Positions 36,571-45,852 of a stretch of 64,000 bases of DNA are shown here, one piece after another. Both the position numbers and the translations under genes were made by a program. Each line of letters opens with the position of its first letter. Position 1 is the stretch's first letter. The stretch comes from Propionispora sp. 2/2-37 (lineage in GTDB: Bacteria > Bacillota > Negativicutes > Propionisporales > Propionisporaceae), in assembly GCF_001298735.1 (NCBI RefSeq), contig NZ_CYSP01000009.1, positions 1 to 64,000 on the forward strand. Direction: 5' to 3'. The notes under the pieces are model-generated. The model searched no databases. It was not told where the DNA came from and saw only the letters and a program-made list of their open reading frames with translations.

Positions 36571-37233
36571 ATTTTTGAAAAAGAAGTATTTAAAATAAAT
36601 CAGAGATTAACGTTGATCCTGCCAGAAAACTTAAACGTGGATGAATGTCATAGCCGGATTGAGGATATCACAGAGGAATATATGGTTATTGCCATGCCAA
36701 TGACTAAGGGGTATCCGGTAATTATCCCCAATGGCAGTGTCGTGTTAGGCAGGGTTGTGAGTAAAGGACAGGTTTATCAATTTGAAAGCCGTGTGCTTGG
36801 CAAAAGAATTTCCCCGTTGCCGGTATGGTTGTTAACCCTGCCGACCAATATTGTTAAGGTTCAGCAACGTTCCTTTGTCCGTTTAGATATCGTTTTGCCG
36901 GCTAAGATGCAGGTTTTAACACCTGATAATGAAACTGACGAGGCAAGTCTTTCGGACAATAGGGTTTTTACAAAAAATATTAGCGGTGGCGGACTTTGTC
37001 TGATTACTGGAGAACCTGTTGATATAGGGACACAACTACAAATGGAAGTTGAAATTCCGGAACAGGAGGTTCTGCGTGTTATCGGCCGGGTAGCCAGAGT
37101 GGAAAAACCACAGAATGACCGGCAGCTGTTTTGGATTGGTGTAGAATTTTTAGATGTCTCAGAAAGTATCAGAAGCAGAATTATCCGGTTTGTATTTAAG
37201 AAACAACTGGAGCAGCGCCAAAAACAGATATAG
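36571..37233 (+). CDS. YcgR-like PilZ protein, apparently starting at ATT
   Basis: This protein of about 220 residues has a YcgR N-terminal domain and a C-terminal PilZ domain with both c-di-GMP motifs: QRSFVRLD (RxxxR) and NISGGGL (D/N-x-S-x-x-G). It probably brakes the motor when c-di-GMP is high. The ribosome binding site AAGGAGG (36557-36563) has no in-frame ATG, GTG or TTG after it; the in-frame codon 7 nt downstream is ATT (36571). Starting there restores the first beta strand EVFKINQRLTLIL expected in the family, whereas the first canonical codon, TTG 36613, would cut it off. An out-of-frame TTG at 36575 would come into frame if the A5 tract had one more A. Confidence 0.8.
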   Translation: MFEKEVFKINQRLTLILPENLNVDECHSRIEDITEEYMVIAMPMTKGYPVIIPNGSVVLGRVVSKGQVYQFESRVLGKRISPLPVWLLTLPTNIVKVQQRSFVRLDIVLPAKMQVLTPDNETDEASLSDNRVFTKNISGGGLCLITGEPVDIGTQLQMEVEIPEQEVLRVIGRVARVEKPQNDRQLFWIGVEFLDVSESIRSRIIRFVFKKQLEQRQKQI

Positions 37234-37258
37234 TTTGATGAGGATGGGGGGATGATGC

Positions 37259-38329
37259 ATGATAAAAATATTAATTGTCGAAGACTCTGCATTTATGCGC
37301 AAATTGCTGACCGATGTATTCTCCGCTGAATCTGACTTTTCTGTACTGGATACAGCACGTAATGGCAAAGATGCTGTAGAAAAAGTAAAAAGACTTAAGC
37401 CTGATTTAGTTACTATGGATGTTGAAATGCCGGTAATGGATGGATTGACGGCATTAGAGATGATTATGAGAGAAGTACCCACGCCGGTGGTAATGATCAG
37501 CAGTTTAACTAAATCCGGAGCAGAAGCGACGCTAAGGGCTTTGGAGCTGGGAGCCGTTGATTTTGTTGCTAAAACTTCGGGACCAATTTCCAGCGTTACG
37601 GGTATTCGTGCGGAAATTGTTAAGAAGTGTCGTGCAGCTGTAAAGGCTAATGTAGCTCAATTAACGAAATCCCACATGATAACTGCTCCGCTGCAACTCA
37701 TTGCAGCTAATAATAACCTGGCCGCAGCAAAACCAACGGTGTATCCGGCAGGGCAGCCGGAATGTGTTGTGGCCATTGGGACTTCAACCGGCGGACCCAG
37801 GGCTCTTCAGGAAATTATTACTAAACTTCCAGGCAATCTTCCATGCGGTGTAGTCGTTGTACAGCATATGCCACCAGGTTTTACTAAATCGCTTGCGGAA
37901 CGTTTAAATTCCCTGTCTTCGCTTACCGTGAAAGAGGCGGAGCAAAATGATCCGATACGGCCAGGCGTGGCTCTAGTGGCACCTGGTGATTATCATATGA
38001 CGGTGGAAAGTGAAGGCAATAGGAAGATCGTTAAGTTATCCCAGAAGCCTCCTATAGGAGGACATCGTCCGGCAGTCGATCCGATGATGGAATCGGTAGC
38101 GAAAGTATATGGCGGCAGGGCGGTTGGCGTTATTCTTACAGGGATGGGGCATGATGGTGCACAGGGGATGAAAGCCATCAAAAAACAAGGGGGATATACC
38201 GTTGCTGAAGATCAGTCCACGTCTGTAGTATTTGGGATGCCCAAAGCGGCAATTGAACTGGGAATAATCGATAAAGTGCTGCCACTTCCGGCTATTGCGC
38301 CGGAAATTGTTAAGTCACTTTCAAAATAG
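37259..38329 (+). CDS. cheB: Chemotaxis methylesterase CheB
   Basis: CheB removes methyl groups from chemoreceptors and deamidates them. The 356-residue protein has a receiver domain with Asp54 in TMDVEMPVMDG, a linker and the esterase domain with Ser in GTSTGGPRAL, His in QHMPPGFT and Asp in GMGHDGAQGM. No cheR is present in the window. Confidence 0.97.
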   Translation: MIKILIVEDSAFMRKLLTDVFSAESDFSVLDTARNGKDAVEKVKRLKPDLVTMDVEMPVMDGLTALEMIMREVPTPVVMISSLTKSGAEATLRALELGAVDFVAKTSGPISSVTGIRAEIVKKCRAAVKANVAQLTKSHMITAPLQLIAANNNLAAAKPTVYPAGQPECVVAIGTSTGGPRALQEIITKLPGNLPCGVVVVQHMPPGFTKSLAERLNSLSSLTVKEAEQNDPIRPGVALVAPGDYHMTVESEGNRKIVKLSQKPPIGGHRPAVDPMMESVAKVYGGRAVGVILTGMGHDGAQGMKAIKKQGGYTVAEDQSTSVVFGMPKAAIELGIIDKVLPLPAIAPEIVKSLSK

Positions 38330-38355
38330 TAGCTACTTCAATGGAGGTGTAGACG

Positions 38356-40407
38356 ATGGATCTCAATCAATATATGGGAATGTTTTTAGAAGAATCACGT
38401 GAACATTTGCAAACCCTGAACCGTTGTTTGTTAGATTTAGAGCAGGATCCCAACGACTTATCGGTTCTCGACGAAATTTTCCGGAGTGCGCATACCATAA
38501 AGGGTATGTCGGCAACCATGGGCTTTACTACTGTGGCGGAGCTTACACATGAAATGGAAAATGTATTGGATTTGCTGCGTAAGGGTCAGCTTAAAGCCAA
38601 TGATGAAATTATTGACACCGTTTTTAAGTGTGTGGATACCCTGGAGCAATTGGTAGAGAGCATTGCGAATAACGATGAGCACGGGCTTGATATTCAACCT
38701 CTTATCGGACGGCTAAGGGCATTGGCGAGTGGTGAAACAAAAACTGCAGATCCGGTCGCAGCATCGGGAATTGCCTCTGCTGGTCAAGCTTCCGGTTTTA
38801 TTTTAAATGATAGTGAACAAGAGGTTGCCAGGCAGGCGTTGTCCACAGGGTTACAAACCTATGGAGTAACTATTTCTCTGCGGGAAGGTTGTCTGTTGAA
38901 ATCAGCCAGAGCTTATATGGCTATGAGTGCTTTAGAGGAATTGGGGGATGTAATACGCAGCATTCCGCCGGTTGATGATTTAGAAAAAGAAAATTTTGGT
39001 CTTAGTTTTCAGGTTATTTTAGTGACTGGTGCGGAAGCGGACAGGGTTCAGCAATTGTTATTAGGTATTTCCGAAATTGAGGCGGTTGAAGTTACTCCTT
39101 GCAGTGTTTCTGATGCAGCTCCAGCTGTGTCGTCAGCGCAACCGGTTTCTGAACAGGCGGTAAAACAAATATTGCCGGTTAACCCGGACCCTGCGGCGGA
39201 AACGAAAAAAGATAGAGTAGCATCGGTTCATAATAGCGCCGATAAAAAACTGAAAAGTGGTCAGTCCGTCAGGGTAGATATAGACAAGCTGGATAATTTG
39301 CTCAATCTGGTAGGAGAATTGGTTATTAATAAGACTCGATTGGAGCAGATCGGGTTAACGCATAGACTGACCGATCTTGTTGAAACAATTGAACAGATGG
39401 ACCGGGTTACCACAGATCTTCAGGCTGTAGTCATGAAGGTACGTATGGTGCCGGTTGGTCAGGTATTCAACCGCTTTCCCCGTATGATTCGTGATTTGTC
39501 ACGTGAACTTAACAAAGAAGTCAACCTGATTATTCAAGGGGAAGAAACAGAACTCGACCGTACAGTAATTGACGAAATTGGTGATCCGCTGGTTCATTTG
39601 CTGCGTAACGCCATTGATCATGGGATTGAACATCCGGCCGAACGGCAGGCACAAGGCAAGGAACCTGTTGGGGAGGTCCGCCTGATTGCCCGTCATGAAG
39701 GAAATAATGTCATCATTATGGTCGAAGATGATGGTAAAGGAATTAATCCTGAAATTCTCAAGCAAAAGTGTGTGTCCAAAGGCTTATTAAGCCAGGCAGA
39801 AGTTGATAAAATGGACAGCAATGAAGCAGTGCGTCTGGTATTCCTTCCCGGCTTTTCTACGGCTGAAGTGGTTACCGATGTATCAGGCCGCGGTGTTGGT
39901 ATGGATGCCGTAAAAAATAAGATAGAGTCTCTCGGCGGTATGGTAGATGTTGAAACAAAAATCAATGAGGGTAGTCGCTTTAAAATCCGTCTACCACTCA
40001 CTTTGGCCATCATTCAGGCCTTATTGGTGAAAGTAAGCGAGGAAATTTACGCCATTCCTTTAGGCTCTATTGATAGTACGATTAATATAACGCCAAATGA
40101 GATAAAAACCATCCAGAATCAGGAAGTTATTCTGTTGCGGGGGCAAATTATTCCCATTATACGCCTTGATAATAGACTTAATATTCCGGCGACTGCTGAA
40201 CAGCCTCAGGAAGAATTGTTTGTGGTTATCGTGCATATGGGGGAACAACGTGCTGGTATCATTGTCGATAATTTAATTGGCCAACAGGAAATCGTCATTA
40301 AATCTTTAGGAAAATTATTAGCTGGTATTAAAGTGATTGCCGGTGCAACCATTTTAGGAAATGGCCAGGTAGCATTGATTTTAGATGTGGGATCATTGAT
40401 GCAATAA
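38356..40407 (+). CDS. cheA: Chemotaxis histidine kinase CheA
   Basis: CheA phosphorylates CheY and CheB in response to receptors. Domains in order over 683 residues: P1 with His46 in AHTIKGMSATMGF, a P2-like CheY-docking domain around 155-255, P3 dimer helices (LDNLLNLVGELVINKTRLEQ), P4 ATPase with N-box HLLRNAIDHGIEHP, EDDGKGI and GRGVGMD, and P5 CheW-like domain. All catalytic boxes look intact. Confidence 0.97.
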   Translation: MDLNQYMGMFLEESREHLQTLNRCLLDLEQDPNDLSVLDEIFRSAHTIKGMSATMGFTTVAELTHEMENVLDLLRKGQLKANDEIIDTVFKCVDTLEQLVESIANNDEHGLDIQPLIGRLRALASGETKTADPVAASGIASAGQASGFILNDSEQEVARQALSTGLQTYGVTISLREGCLLKSARAYMAMSALEELGDVIRSIPPVDDLEKENFGLSFQVILVTGAEADRVQQLLLGISEIEAVEVTPCSVSDAAPAVSSAQPVSEQAVKQILPVNPDPAAETKKDRVASVHNSADKKLKSGQSVRVDIDKLDNLLNLVGELVINKTRLEQIGLTHRLTDLVETIEQMDRVTTDLQAVVMKVRMVPVGQVFNRFPRMIRDLSRELNKEVNLIIQGEETELDRTVIDEIGDPLVHLLRNAIDHGIEHPAERQAQGKEPVGEVRLIARHEGNNVIIMVEDDGKGINPEILKQKCVSKGLLSQAEVDKMDSNEAVRLVFLPGFSTAEVVTDVSGRGVGMDAVKNKIESLGGMVDVETKINEGSRFKIRLPLTLAIIQALLVKVSEEIYAIPLGSIDSTINITPNEIKTIQNQEVILLRGQIIPIIRLDNRLNIPATAEQPQEELFVVIVHMGEQRAGIIVDNLIGQQEIVIKSLGKLLAGIKVIAGATILGNGQVALILDVGSLMQ

Positions 40408-40424
40408 AAGGAGGGATGATGTGC

Positions 40425-40907
40425 ATGACTGCCGAGAATGTTGAACCAAATACAGCTTATTTAAGCAATGAAGTGCAAATGGTAGCTTTTAAACTGGGAC
40501 GTGAAGAATATGGCATTGATATTCTTCAGGTGCAGGAAATAAAAAAAATGACAGATATCACACGAGTACCACATACACCTGATTATATTAAGGGTGTAAT
40601 GAATTTGCGCGGGAGCGTATTGCCTGTAATTGACCTGAAAACACGCTTAGGTCTAATGGACCAAGAATATACTGATGATACGCGGATCATTATCGTCAAA
40701 GTTGATGAAATTGCCGTTGGAATGATTGTTGATGCGGTATCTGAGGTTTTAGCAATTTCTCAAGAGCAGATTGAAGCTCCACAGGAATCTGTAGGCGGAG
40801 TATCCACCGATTATCTTAGCGGCGTTGGTAAAATGGAAAATAGGTTATTAATATTGCTGAACCTGGAAGCAATCATCGGTATGAGCCAGGAGATTAAAGC
40901 TGGTTAA
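40425..40907 (+). CDS. cheW: Chemotaxis coupling protein CheW
   Basis: CheW connects receptors and CheA. The 160-residue protein has the CheW fold sequence QMVAFKLGREEYGIDILQVQ and VPHTPDYIKGVMNLRG. Three in-frame ATGs exist; 40425 is best placed relative to AAAGGAGGG. Confidence 0.96.
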   Translation: MTAENVEPNTAYLSNEVQMVAFKLGREEYGIDILQVQEIKKMTDITRVPHTPDYIKGVMNLRGSVLPVIDLKTRLGLMDQEYTDDTRIIIVKVDEIAVGMIVDAVSEVLAISQEQIEAPQESVGGVSTDYLSGVGKMENRLLILLNLEAIIGMSQEIKAG

Positions 40908-40950
40908 ATAAAGGAAGAAAACTTGTCAATTTATAAGTGGGGTGGAGGTT

Positions 40951-41571
40951 TTGTCGGAGAACATTTTGAATTTGTCCGCGCTGCAGTTGGATGCTTTACG
41001 GGAAGTAGGAAATGTAGGAGCAGGCAATTCAGCAACAGCTTTGTCGCAGATTATCAATCGAAAGATTGACATGACAGTTCCACAAGTCGCAATTATGCCT
41101 CTGGGGGATGTTCCTGATGTGGTAGGAGGGCCTGATGCCATGGTAGCCGGTGTATATCTCAGAGTATTTGGACCGGCTCCCAGCAGCATTTTGTTTTTAC
41201 TGCCGCGTGAAAGTGCTTTTTATCTTGTAGATATGCTAATGGGACGTGAGCAGGGATATACCACTTCACTTAGTACTATGGACGAATCGGCACTTATGGA
41301 GATTGGCAATATTCTAGCCGGTGCTTATCTCAATTCGCTTTCCTATTTTACAAAACTTACTTTGCTGCCGTCCATACCTGCTTTGGCCATGGATATGGCG
41401 GGAGCTATCTTAAGTATTATTTTGGCACAGCTAGGGCAAATGGGTGACCATGCTTTGGTTATTGAGACAGAATTTACTACGGAAACAGACGGTGTAAAAG
41501 GTCATTTCTTCCTTATTCCCGACCCCGGATCACTTAATACCATTATGGCAGCAATAGGGGTGAAGGGATAA
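40951..41571 (+). CDS. cheC: CheY-P phosphatase CheC
   Basis: CheC dephosphorylates CheY-P and binds CheD. The 206-residue protein has two active-site helices, REVGNVGAGNSATALS and MEIGNILAGAYLNSLS, each with Glu and Asn. TTG 40951 lies close behind GGGGTGGAGG; a GTG three codons upstream overlaps that site. The stop overlaps the cheD start by one base. Confidence 0.95.
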   Translation: MSENILNLSALQLDALREVGNVGAGNSATALSQIINRKIDMTVPQVAIMPLGDVPDVVGGPDAMVAGVYLRVFGPAPSSILFLLPRESAFYLVDMLMGREQGYTTSLSTMDESALMEIGNILAGAYLNSLSYFTKLTLLPSIPALAMDMAGAILSIILAQLGQMGDHALVIETEFTTETDGVKGHFFLIPDPGSLNTIMAAIGVKG

Positions 41572-42056
41572 TGTCAGAGCTAATAAAAGTCGGTATGGCT
41601 GACTATAAGGTAGGACGGAATCCCAATAGCCTAATTAGTTATGGGTTAGGGTCTTGTGTGGGCATTGCCATGTATGATCCAGTGACAAAAATCGGTGGAC
41701 TGGCTCATATTATGCTACCAGATAGTACCCAGGCACGTTCGAATGAAAATCCCGCCAAGTTTGCTGATACCGCTCTGCCGCTCATGTTAGATGAGATGAT
41801 CAAACTAGGAGCAGCAAAGTCTCGGATTACCGCCAAAATTGCCGGTGGGGCGCAAATGTTTACTTTTGCCAATGCCACAGATATCATGAAGGTCGGTGAA
41901 CGCAATACCGGCGCTGTTAAATCGGCATTGAAAAAACTTGATGTTCGAATTACAGCCGAGGATACCGGTGGTAATTACGGTCGGACAGTGGAGTTAAAAC
42001 TGGATACGGGTATCTATCGTATCAAAACAATTGATAAGGGCGAAAAGGAATTATAA
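41571..42056 (+). CDS. cheD: Chemoreceptor glutamine deamidase CheD
   Basis: CheD deamidates receptor glutamines and is controlled by CheC. The 161-residue protein has the catalytic cysteine in GLGSCVGIAMYD, the histidine in GGLAHIMLP and the KIAGGAQMF block. It is directly coupled to cheC. Confidence 0.96.
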   Translation: MSELIKVGMADYKVGRNPNSLISYGLGSCVGIAMYDPVTKIGGLAHIMLPDSTQARSNENPAKFADTALPLMLDEMIKLGAAKSRITAKIAGGAQMFTFANATDIMKVGERNTGAVKSALKKLDVRITAEDTGGNYGRTVELKLDTGIYRIKTIDKGEKEL

Positions 42057-42074
42057 ATCAGGGGGGTGGGTATT

Positions 42075-42404
42075 GTGTACAAGCTGCGTTTTGCCGGTTG
42101 CTTGGCGTTGGTTGTGGCGGTCTTAACTTTAACGATAAGCGTCGTTCATGGTGCCAGACCTATGACAATACTCTATCGTACATTTATTTCAATCGGTATA
42201 TTCGGTATATCCGGATTTATTTTCGGAAGCATTGTAGAGAGATTTTTCGGCCATATATTATCCAGTCTCAGGCCCCAAGAAGATCAGGATGACCTGGTTG
42301 AGGGGGTTAAAAAGGTGGAAAGTAAGAATGCCACAAAATCTGTAGACTTTACTCCTTTTACTCCTGAAAATTTGGCGCGCATCGTTAAAGATCAGATAGA
42401 CTGA
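42075..42404 (+). CDS. Unrecognised small membrane protein between cheD and sigD
   Basis: This 109-residue protein has two predicted membrane helices (about residues 4-27 and 33-57) and a charged cytoplasmic tail with a DFTPFTPENLARIVKDQ ending. GGGGGG lies 8 nt before the GTG at 42075. I do not recognise the family. Its position inside the che/sigD run and tight spacing suggest a role in motility or in SigD control. Confidence 0.7.
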   Translation: MYKLRFAGCLALVVAVLTLTISVVHGARPMTILYRTFISIGIFGISGFIFGSIVERFFGHILSSLRPQEDQDDLVEGVKKVESKNATKSVDFTPFTPENLARIVKDQID

Positions 42405-42427
42405 AGGAGTTGGGGGATACAGTCGTC

Positions 42428-43186
42428 ATGAAGGAAAGACACCAGAATGATACTGCTGAAATAAATAGGTTGTGGGTAGAATTTCAACAAACTAAACAAA
42501 TAGATAGTAGAGATAAAATTATTGAATACTATTTACCTCTGGTAAAGTTGGTTGCCGGGCGTATTGCGATTGGGCTTCCGTCCCATGTGGATAGGGAAGA
42601 TCTTGTAAGCAACGGTTTTTTCGGCTTGCTTGATGCGATTGAACGTTATGATCCGATGCGGGGAATTAAATTTGAAACCTATGCGGTAACCCGCATTAGG
42701 GGGGCCATTTTAGATGCGATTCGGGCGCAGGACTGGGTTCCGGCAACTATTCGACAAAAGGCACGTCAATATGAACAAACGGTAGCAAAACTGGAAACCG
42801 ATCTGGGCCGTTCGGCTTCTGATGCTGAGATTTCTGAAGCTTTGGGGATTACCCTTGCAGACATGTATAACTTGCTTACTCAGTTAAATGCGACCACGCT
42901 GATTCCTTTGGAAGAGTTTACGCGGACAGAGACAGTTATTGGTCAGCCAGTTAATCCGTCACAGTATATCGAAGAGGAAGAGGTTAAGGCAATATTAGCT
43001 AAAAATATAGCGAAGCTACCGGAAAAAGAAAAGTTGGTAGTTAGCCTTTATTATCATGAAGAGTTAACGCTAAAAGAGATCAGCCGTATTATGAATTTGA
43101 CCGAGGCGCGGATTTCTCAGCTTCATACGAAAGCAATTTTTCGGTTGCGGGGTGCATTAGCACGCATTAAAGCCGCTTTGCTCTAA
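42428..43186 (+). CDS. sigD: Flagellar sigma factor SigD/FliA
   Basis: This sigma-28 factor directs late flagellar and chemotaxis genes. The 252-residue protein has region 2 (REDLVSNGFFGLLDAIERYD, PMRGIKFETYAVTRIRGAIL), region 3 and region 4 ending LTLKEISRIMNLTEARISQL. ATG 42428 is used; the in-frame TTG at 42410 sits directly on the AAGGAG site. As in B. subtilis it lies near the end of the operon that it partly serves. FlgM is not in the window. Confidence 0.95.
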   Translation: MKERHQNDTAEINRLWVEFQQTKQIDSRDKIIEYYLPLVKLVAGRIAIGLPSHVDREDLVSNGFFGLLDAIERYDPMRGIKFETYAVTRIRGAILDAIRAQDWVPATIRQKARQYEQTVAKLETDLGRSASDAEISEALGITLADMYNLLTQLNATTLIPLEEFTRTETVIGQPVNPSQYIEEEEVKAILAKNIAKLPEKEKLVVSLYYHEELTLKEISRIMNLTEARISQLHTKAIFRLRGALARIKAALL

Positions 43187-43211
43187 GACATAAAAAATTG
43201 GGGGATTACAT

Positions 43212-44819
43212 ATGTCTGATAATGAACATGCTGTAAATAATTCCACTGATAGCTTTTTCCAAATATCTTCCCGGGAAGACGGTATTTATTTGACGGTATT
43301 ACCGCTACCGGAAGATGGGGTGCCACCAAATGAAACGATGATAAATGTGGAACTGACAAATCAGGGTATTACAGAGTGGGATGAAGTAGCGGTAAAGGTT
43401 GCGCTGCATGAAGCGTCCGGTAAGGCTGTCAAAATTGCTCAGTTGCCTGAACCGGAAACTGAGCCGGAGATTCGGGTTTTTGTTTCCAAGGATAAAATGG
43501 AAGCCTCACTTCAGATCGAAATGAAAAAAACGAAACAATCCATCTCGCAAGATTTGGTGATGGAAGAAATTGAGAAAAAAGGTATTGCCTTTGGGATCGA
43601 TGTTGACATGGTTAAAAAAGCTATAGAGCAGCCAGGTTTTGATATTGTTTTTGCCCGGGGGAGGCAGCCTGTTCACGGGAGCAATGCCGAGATAAAGTAT
43701 TTTGTCAGAACGGAAAACCAGGGCAGGCCCTTGGAAATGGAAAATGGGCGAGTGGATTTTAAAAACTTAAATCTCTTTACCGTAGTACAAAAAGGCGATC
43801 TGTTGGCAGAAAAAATTGCAGCAACGCCTGGCGAACCTGGTTCCAATGTGCTGGGACAACCTATACCGGCCAAACCGGGAAAGGACATGCCGTTGCCCCA
43901 GGGGAAAAACACTGAATTTTTAGAGCCTAATCAGATCATGGCCGCTATCGCAGGGCAGGTGGTCGTAGAAAATAAAAGAATTAGTGTAATTCCGGTAATT
44001 GAGATTAAAGGTGATGTGGATTTGTCTACCGGTAATATTGAGTTTCTGGGAAATGTTACGGTCAAAGGATCCGTGCAACAGGGGTTTTCAGTTAAGGCAG
44101 AAGGTAATGTTGAGATTGCCGGAACAGTCAGTGGAGGTATTGTCGAGGGGAAGAATGTGGTTATAAAAACGGGCATCCAGGGTATGCATCGCGGCTATAT
44201 CAAGGCTAAGGAAAATGTTGTTGCCCAGTTTATTGAAAATGCGACCGTACATGCCGGTAATGAGGTCCTGGTGAGTGAAGTTATTCTTCACTCCAGGGTC
44301 AGTGCTGGTAAAAGAATTATAGTAGAAGGGCGGAGAGGCATGATTACCGGAGGATTTATCACTGCCGGGGAAGAAATCAGGGCACAAACTATCGGTAATC
44401 AAATGGCTGTTCCTACAGAACTTGAGGTTGGTGTTAATCCTGCTTTACGCGAAGAACATCAGCAGCTAAAACAAGAGCTAAAGAAAGTGGAAGATAACCT
44501 GGATCAAACCCAAAAGGCACTGACGATACTAAAAGCTATGGATCAGAGTCGCATGACTAATGATAAACGGGAAATGATGCTTAAACTGACCAAGGCACAA
44601 TTTCATCTTGTTGGACAGTTGGGAACTATGCGTAAACGTATGGAACAAATTCAAAATGATTTTGAAGAAATGCGTTTTGGACGTGTCAAGGTAGCCAATA
44701 TATTGCATCCTGGCGTTAAAGTTATGGTGGGCACTTTGGTAAAACCCATTCGGGAGCCGTTATCGTTTACTACTCTTTATGCCGAAGACGGAGAAATAAA
44801 AGTCGGAACCTTTAAATAA
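43212..44819 (+). CDS. FapA family protein (DUF342)
   Basis: The protein has 535 residues. A small N-terminal domain precedes a long run of beta-strand turns (about residues 180-400), with the FapA core GDVDLSTGNIEFLGNVTVKG, then a coiled coil near 410-490 and a short beta end. The middle probably forms a right-handed beta helix as in bactofilin-like polymers. FapA proteins accompany polar flagella operons and have been tied to FlhF recruitment; the role here is by context. Confidence 0.85.
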   Translation: MSDNEHAVNNSTDSFFQISSREDGIYLTVLPLPEDGVPPNETMINVELTNQGITEWDEVAVKVALHEASGKAVKIAQLPEPETEPEIRVFVSKDKMEASLQIEMKKTKQSISQDLVMEEIEKKGIAFGIDVDMVKKAIEQPGFDIVFARGRQPVHGSNAEIKYFVRTENQGRPLEMENGRVDFKNLNLFTVVQKGDLLAEKIAATPGEPGSNVLGQPIPAKPGKDMPLPQGKNTEFLEPNQIMAAIAGQVVVENKRISVIPVIEIKGDVDLSTGNIEFLGNVTVKGSVQQGFSVKAEGNVEIAGTVSGGIVEGKNVVIKTGIQGMHRGYIKAKENVVAQFIENATVHAGNEVLVSEVILHSRVSAGKRIIVEGRRGMITGGFITAGEEIRAQTIGNQMAVPTELEVGVNPALREEHQQLKQELKKVEDNLDQTQKALTILKAMDQSRMTNDKREMMLKLTKAQFHLVGQLGTMRKRMEQIQNDFEEMRFGRVKVANILHPGVKVMVGTLVKPIREPLSFTTLYAEDGEIKVGTFK

Positions 44820-44839
44820 ACCGTTGTGAGGTGTTAACT

Positions 44840-45163
44840 GTGAATATTCGGTCGATTGACCTGCAGGTACTAATACCACGGGCAACAGAGGTTGCCAAAA
44901 CTCAGAATACTTTTGACCAGCAAAATACGGTTAACCAGCAGCAAAGTGCGGAGCAATGGCAAAAAATATCTGCCGATAGGCAGCATCAAGTTCAGAATAC
45001 CCCTAAAAATGAAGGGGGAAAAATCAAAGAGCGAGGAGAATCACCGTCTCAACACCAGCAACAGCATGCTCAATCCCATTCAGCACATGCCGAGCAGGAA
45101 GAGGACGAGGGCATTAAAAGTGAAGATCCTGTGCGTGGACATACCATTGACATTAGGACCTGA
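44840..45163 (+). CDS. Unrecognised Gln/His-rich protein of the motility operon
   Basis: This protein of 107 residues has a conserved-looking head (MNIRSIDLQVLIPRATEVAK) followed by a low-complexity tail rich in Gln, His, Glu and Ser. GTG 44840 has TGAGGTG 7 nt upstream. No membrane segment is seen. Its place between fapA and the DUF6115 gene suggests a motility-linked role; no function is proposed. Confidence 0.65.
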   Translation: MNIRSIDLQVLIPRATEVAKTQNTFDQQNTVNQQQSAEQWQKISADRQHQVQNTPKNEGGKIKERGESPSQHQQQHAQSHSAHAEQEEDEGIKSEDPVRGHTIDIRT

Positions 45164-45212
45164 CGGTGTGAGAGACTACATTCATGGCTATTTTACGGTA
45201 AGAGGTGAAAGT

Positions 45213-45773
45213 ATGACAGGCAGCACGGTGGTTACTATAGCGGCGCTTCTTTTTTTTGTTTTTTTTGTATTTTATAAGAGAGAGTTATTGTTGCGGCTTT
45301 TTTCAATAAATGCTCAAAAACCGGCAAATGAGTTTCAAGAGCGCTTGGAACAAACAGCGGATGATGTTATACAGCGATTAGAAGAAAAAATCATTTATCT
45401 GCATTCCCTGCTTCAGGAAGCGGATCGGAAAATCGCTTTGCTGGAAATGAAATTACGGGAAGAAGAGCCTGCAGAAGATACAGTCTTATCGGAACAGAAA
45501 CTTTCTGTTATGCCTATAAAAAAAGTGGCGGCGCTATATCAACAACAAAGTAAGACAGCTGAGCCTCAGAAAGCAGTTGATGAATTAGAAAAAGAGGATT
45601 CTCCATTGACCGGGGAGACGGACGGTTTCGGTAAAGAGCATATCTTTCATCAGGATAAGCATCGTGTAGTTGTGGCTATGGCTGAACAGGGTTATGATGT
45701 CACGGAAATTGCCAAAGCAGTAGGAATGGGTAAAGGTGAAATTATGTTGGTTTTACAGTTGAATAAAAAATAG
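45213..45773 (+). CDS. SwrB/DUF6115-like membrane-anchored protein
   Basis: This 186-residue protein has an N-terminal membrane helix (VVTIAALLFFVFFVFY), a coiled coil around residues 45-90 and a C-terminal helix-turn-helix-like segment (MAEQGYDVTEIAKAVGMGKG). The layout and the position after sigD match SwrB of B. subtilis, which promotes flagellar export-gate assembly. The open frame extends further upstream but AGAGGTG at 45201-45207 marks ATG 45213. Homology is by architecture, so the name is not assigned. Confidence 0.7.
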   Translation: MTGSTVVTIAALLFFVFFVFYKRELLLRLFSINAQKPANEFQERLEQTADDVIQRLEEKIIYLHSLLQEADRKIALLEMKLREEEPAEDTVLSEQKLSVMPIKKVAALYQQQSKTAEPQKAVDELEKEDSPLTGETDGFGKEHIFHQDKHRVVVAMAEQGYDVTEIAKAVGMGKGEIMLVLQLNKK

Positions 45774-45815
45774 TTCTTTTTGATAATATATTACAGATAA
45801 TTTCCATTTAAGAAC

Positions 45816-45844
45816 TTGTTATATTGTGCAAGTTGTGATATACT
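45816..45844 (+). promoter_or_regulatory. SigA promoter of rpsB-tsf
   Basis: TTGTTA (45816-45821), 17 nt, then TATACT (45839-45844) preceded by TGA gives a good SigA promoter with an extended -10. Transcription would start near 45851, leaving a leader of about 100 nt in which ribosomal protein S2 autoregulation is possible. Confidence 0.7.
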
Positions 45845-45852
45845 ACTTTTCG

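Noticed and set aside
44892..45212. 107-codon upstream extension of the DUF6115 protein
   Set aside because: It is the shadow frame of the Gln/His-rich gene; AGAGGTG marks ATG 45213.
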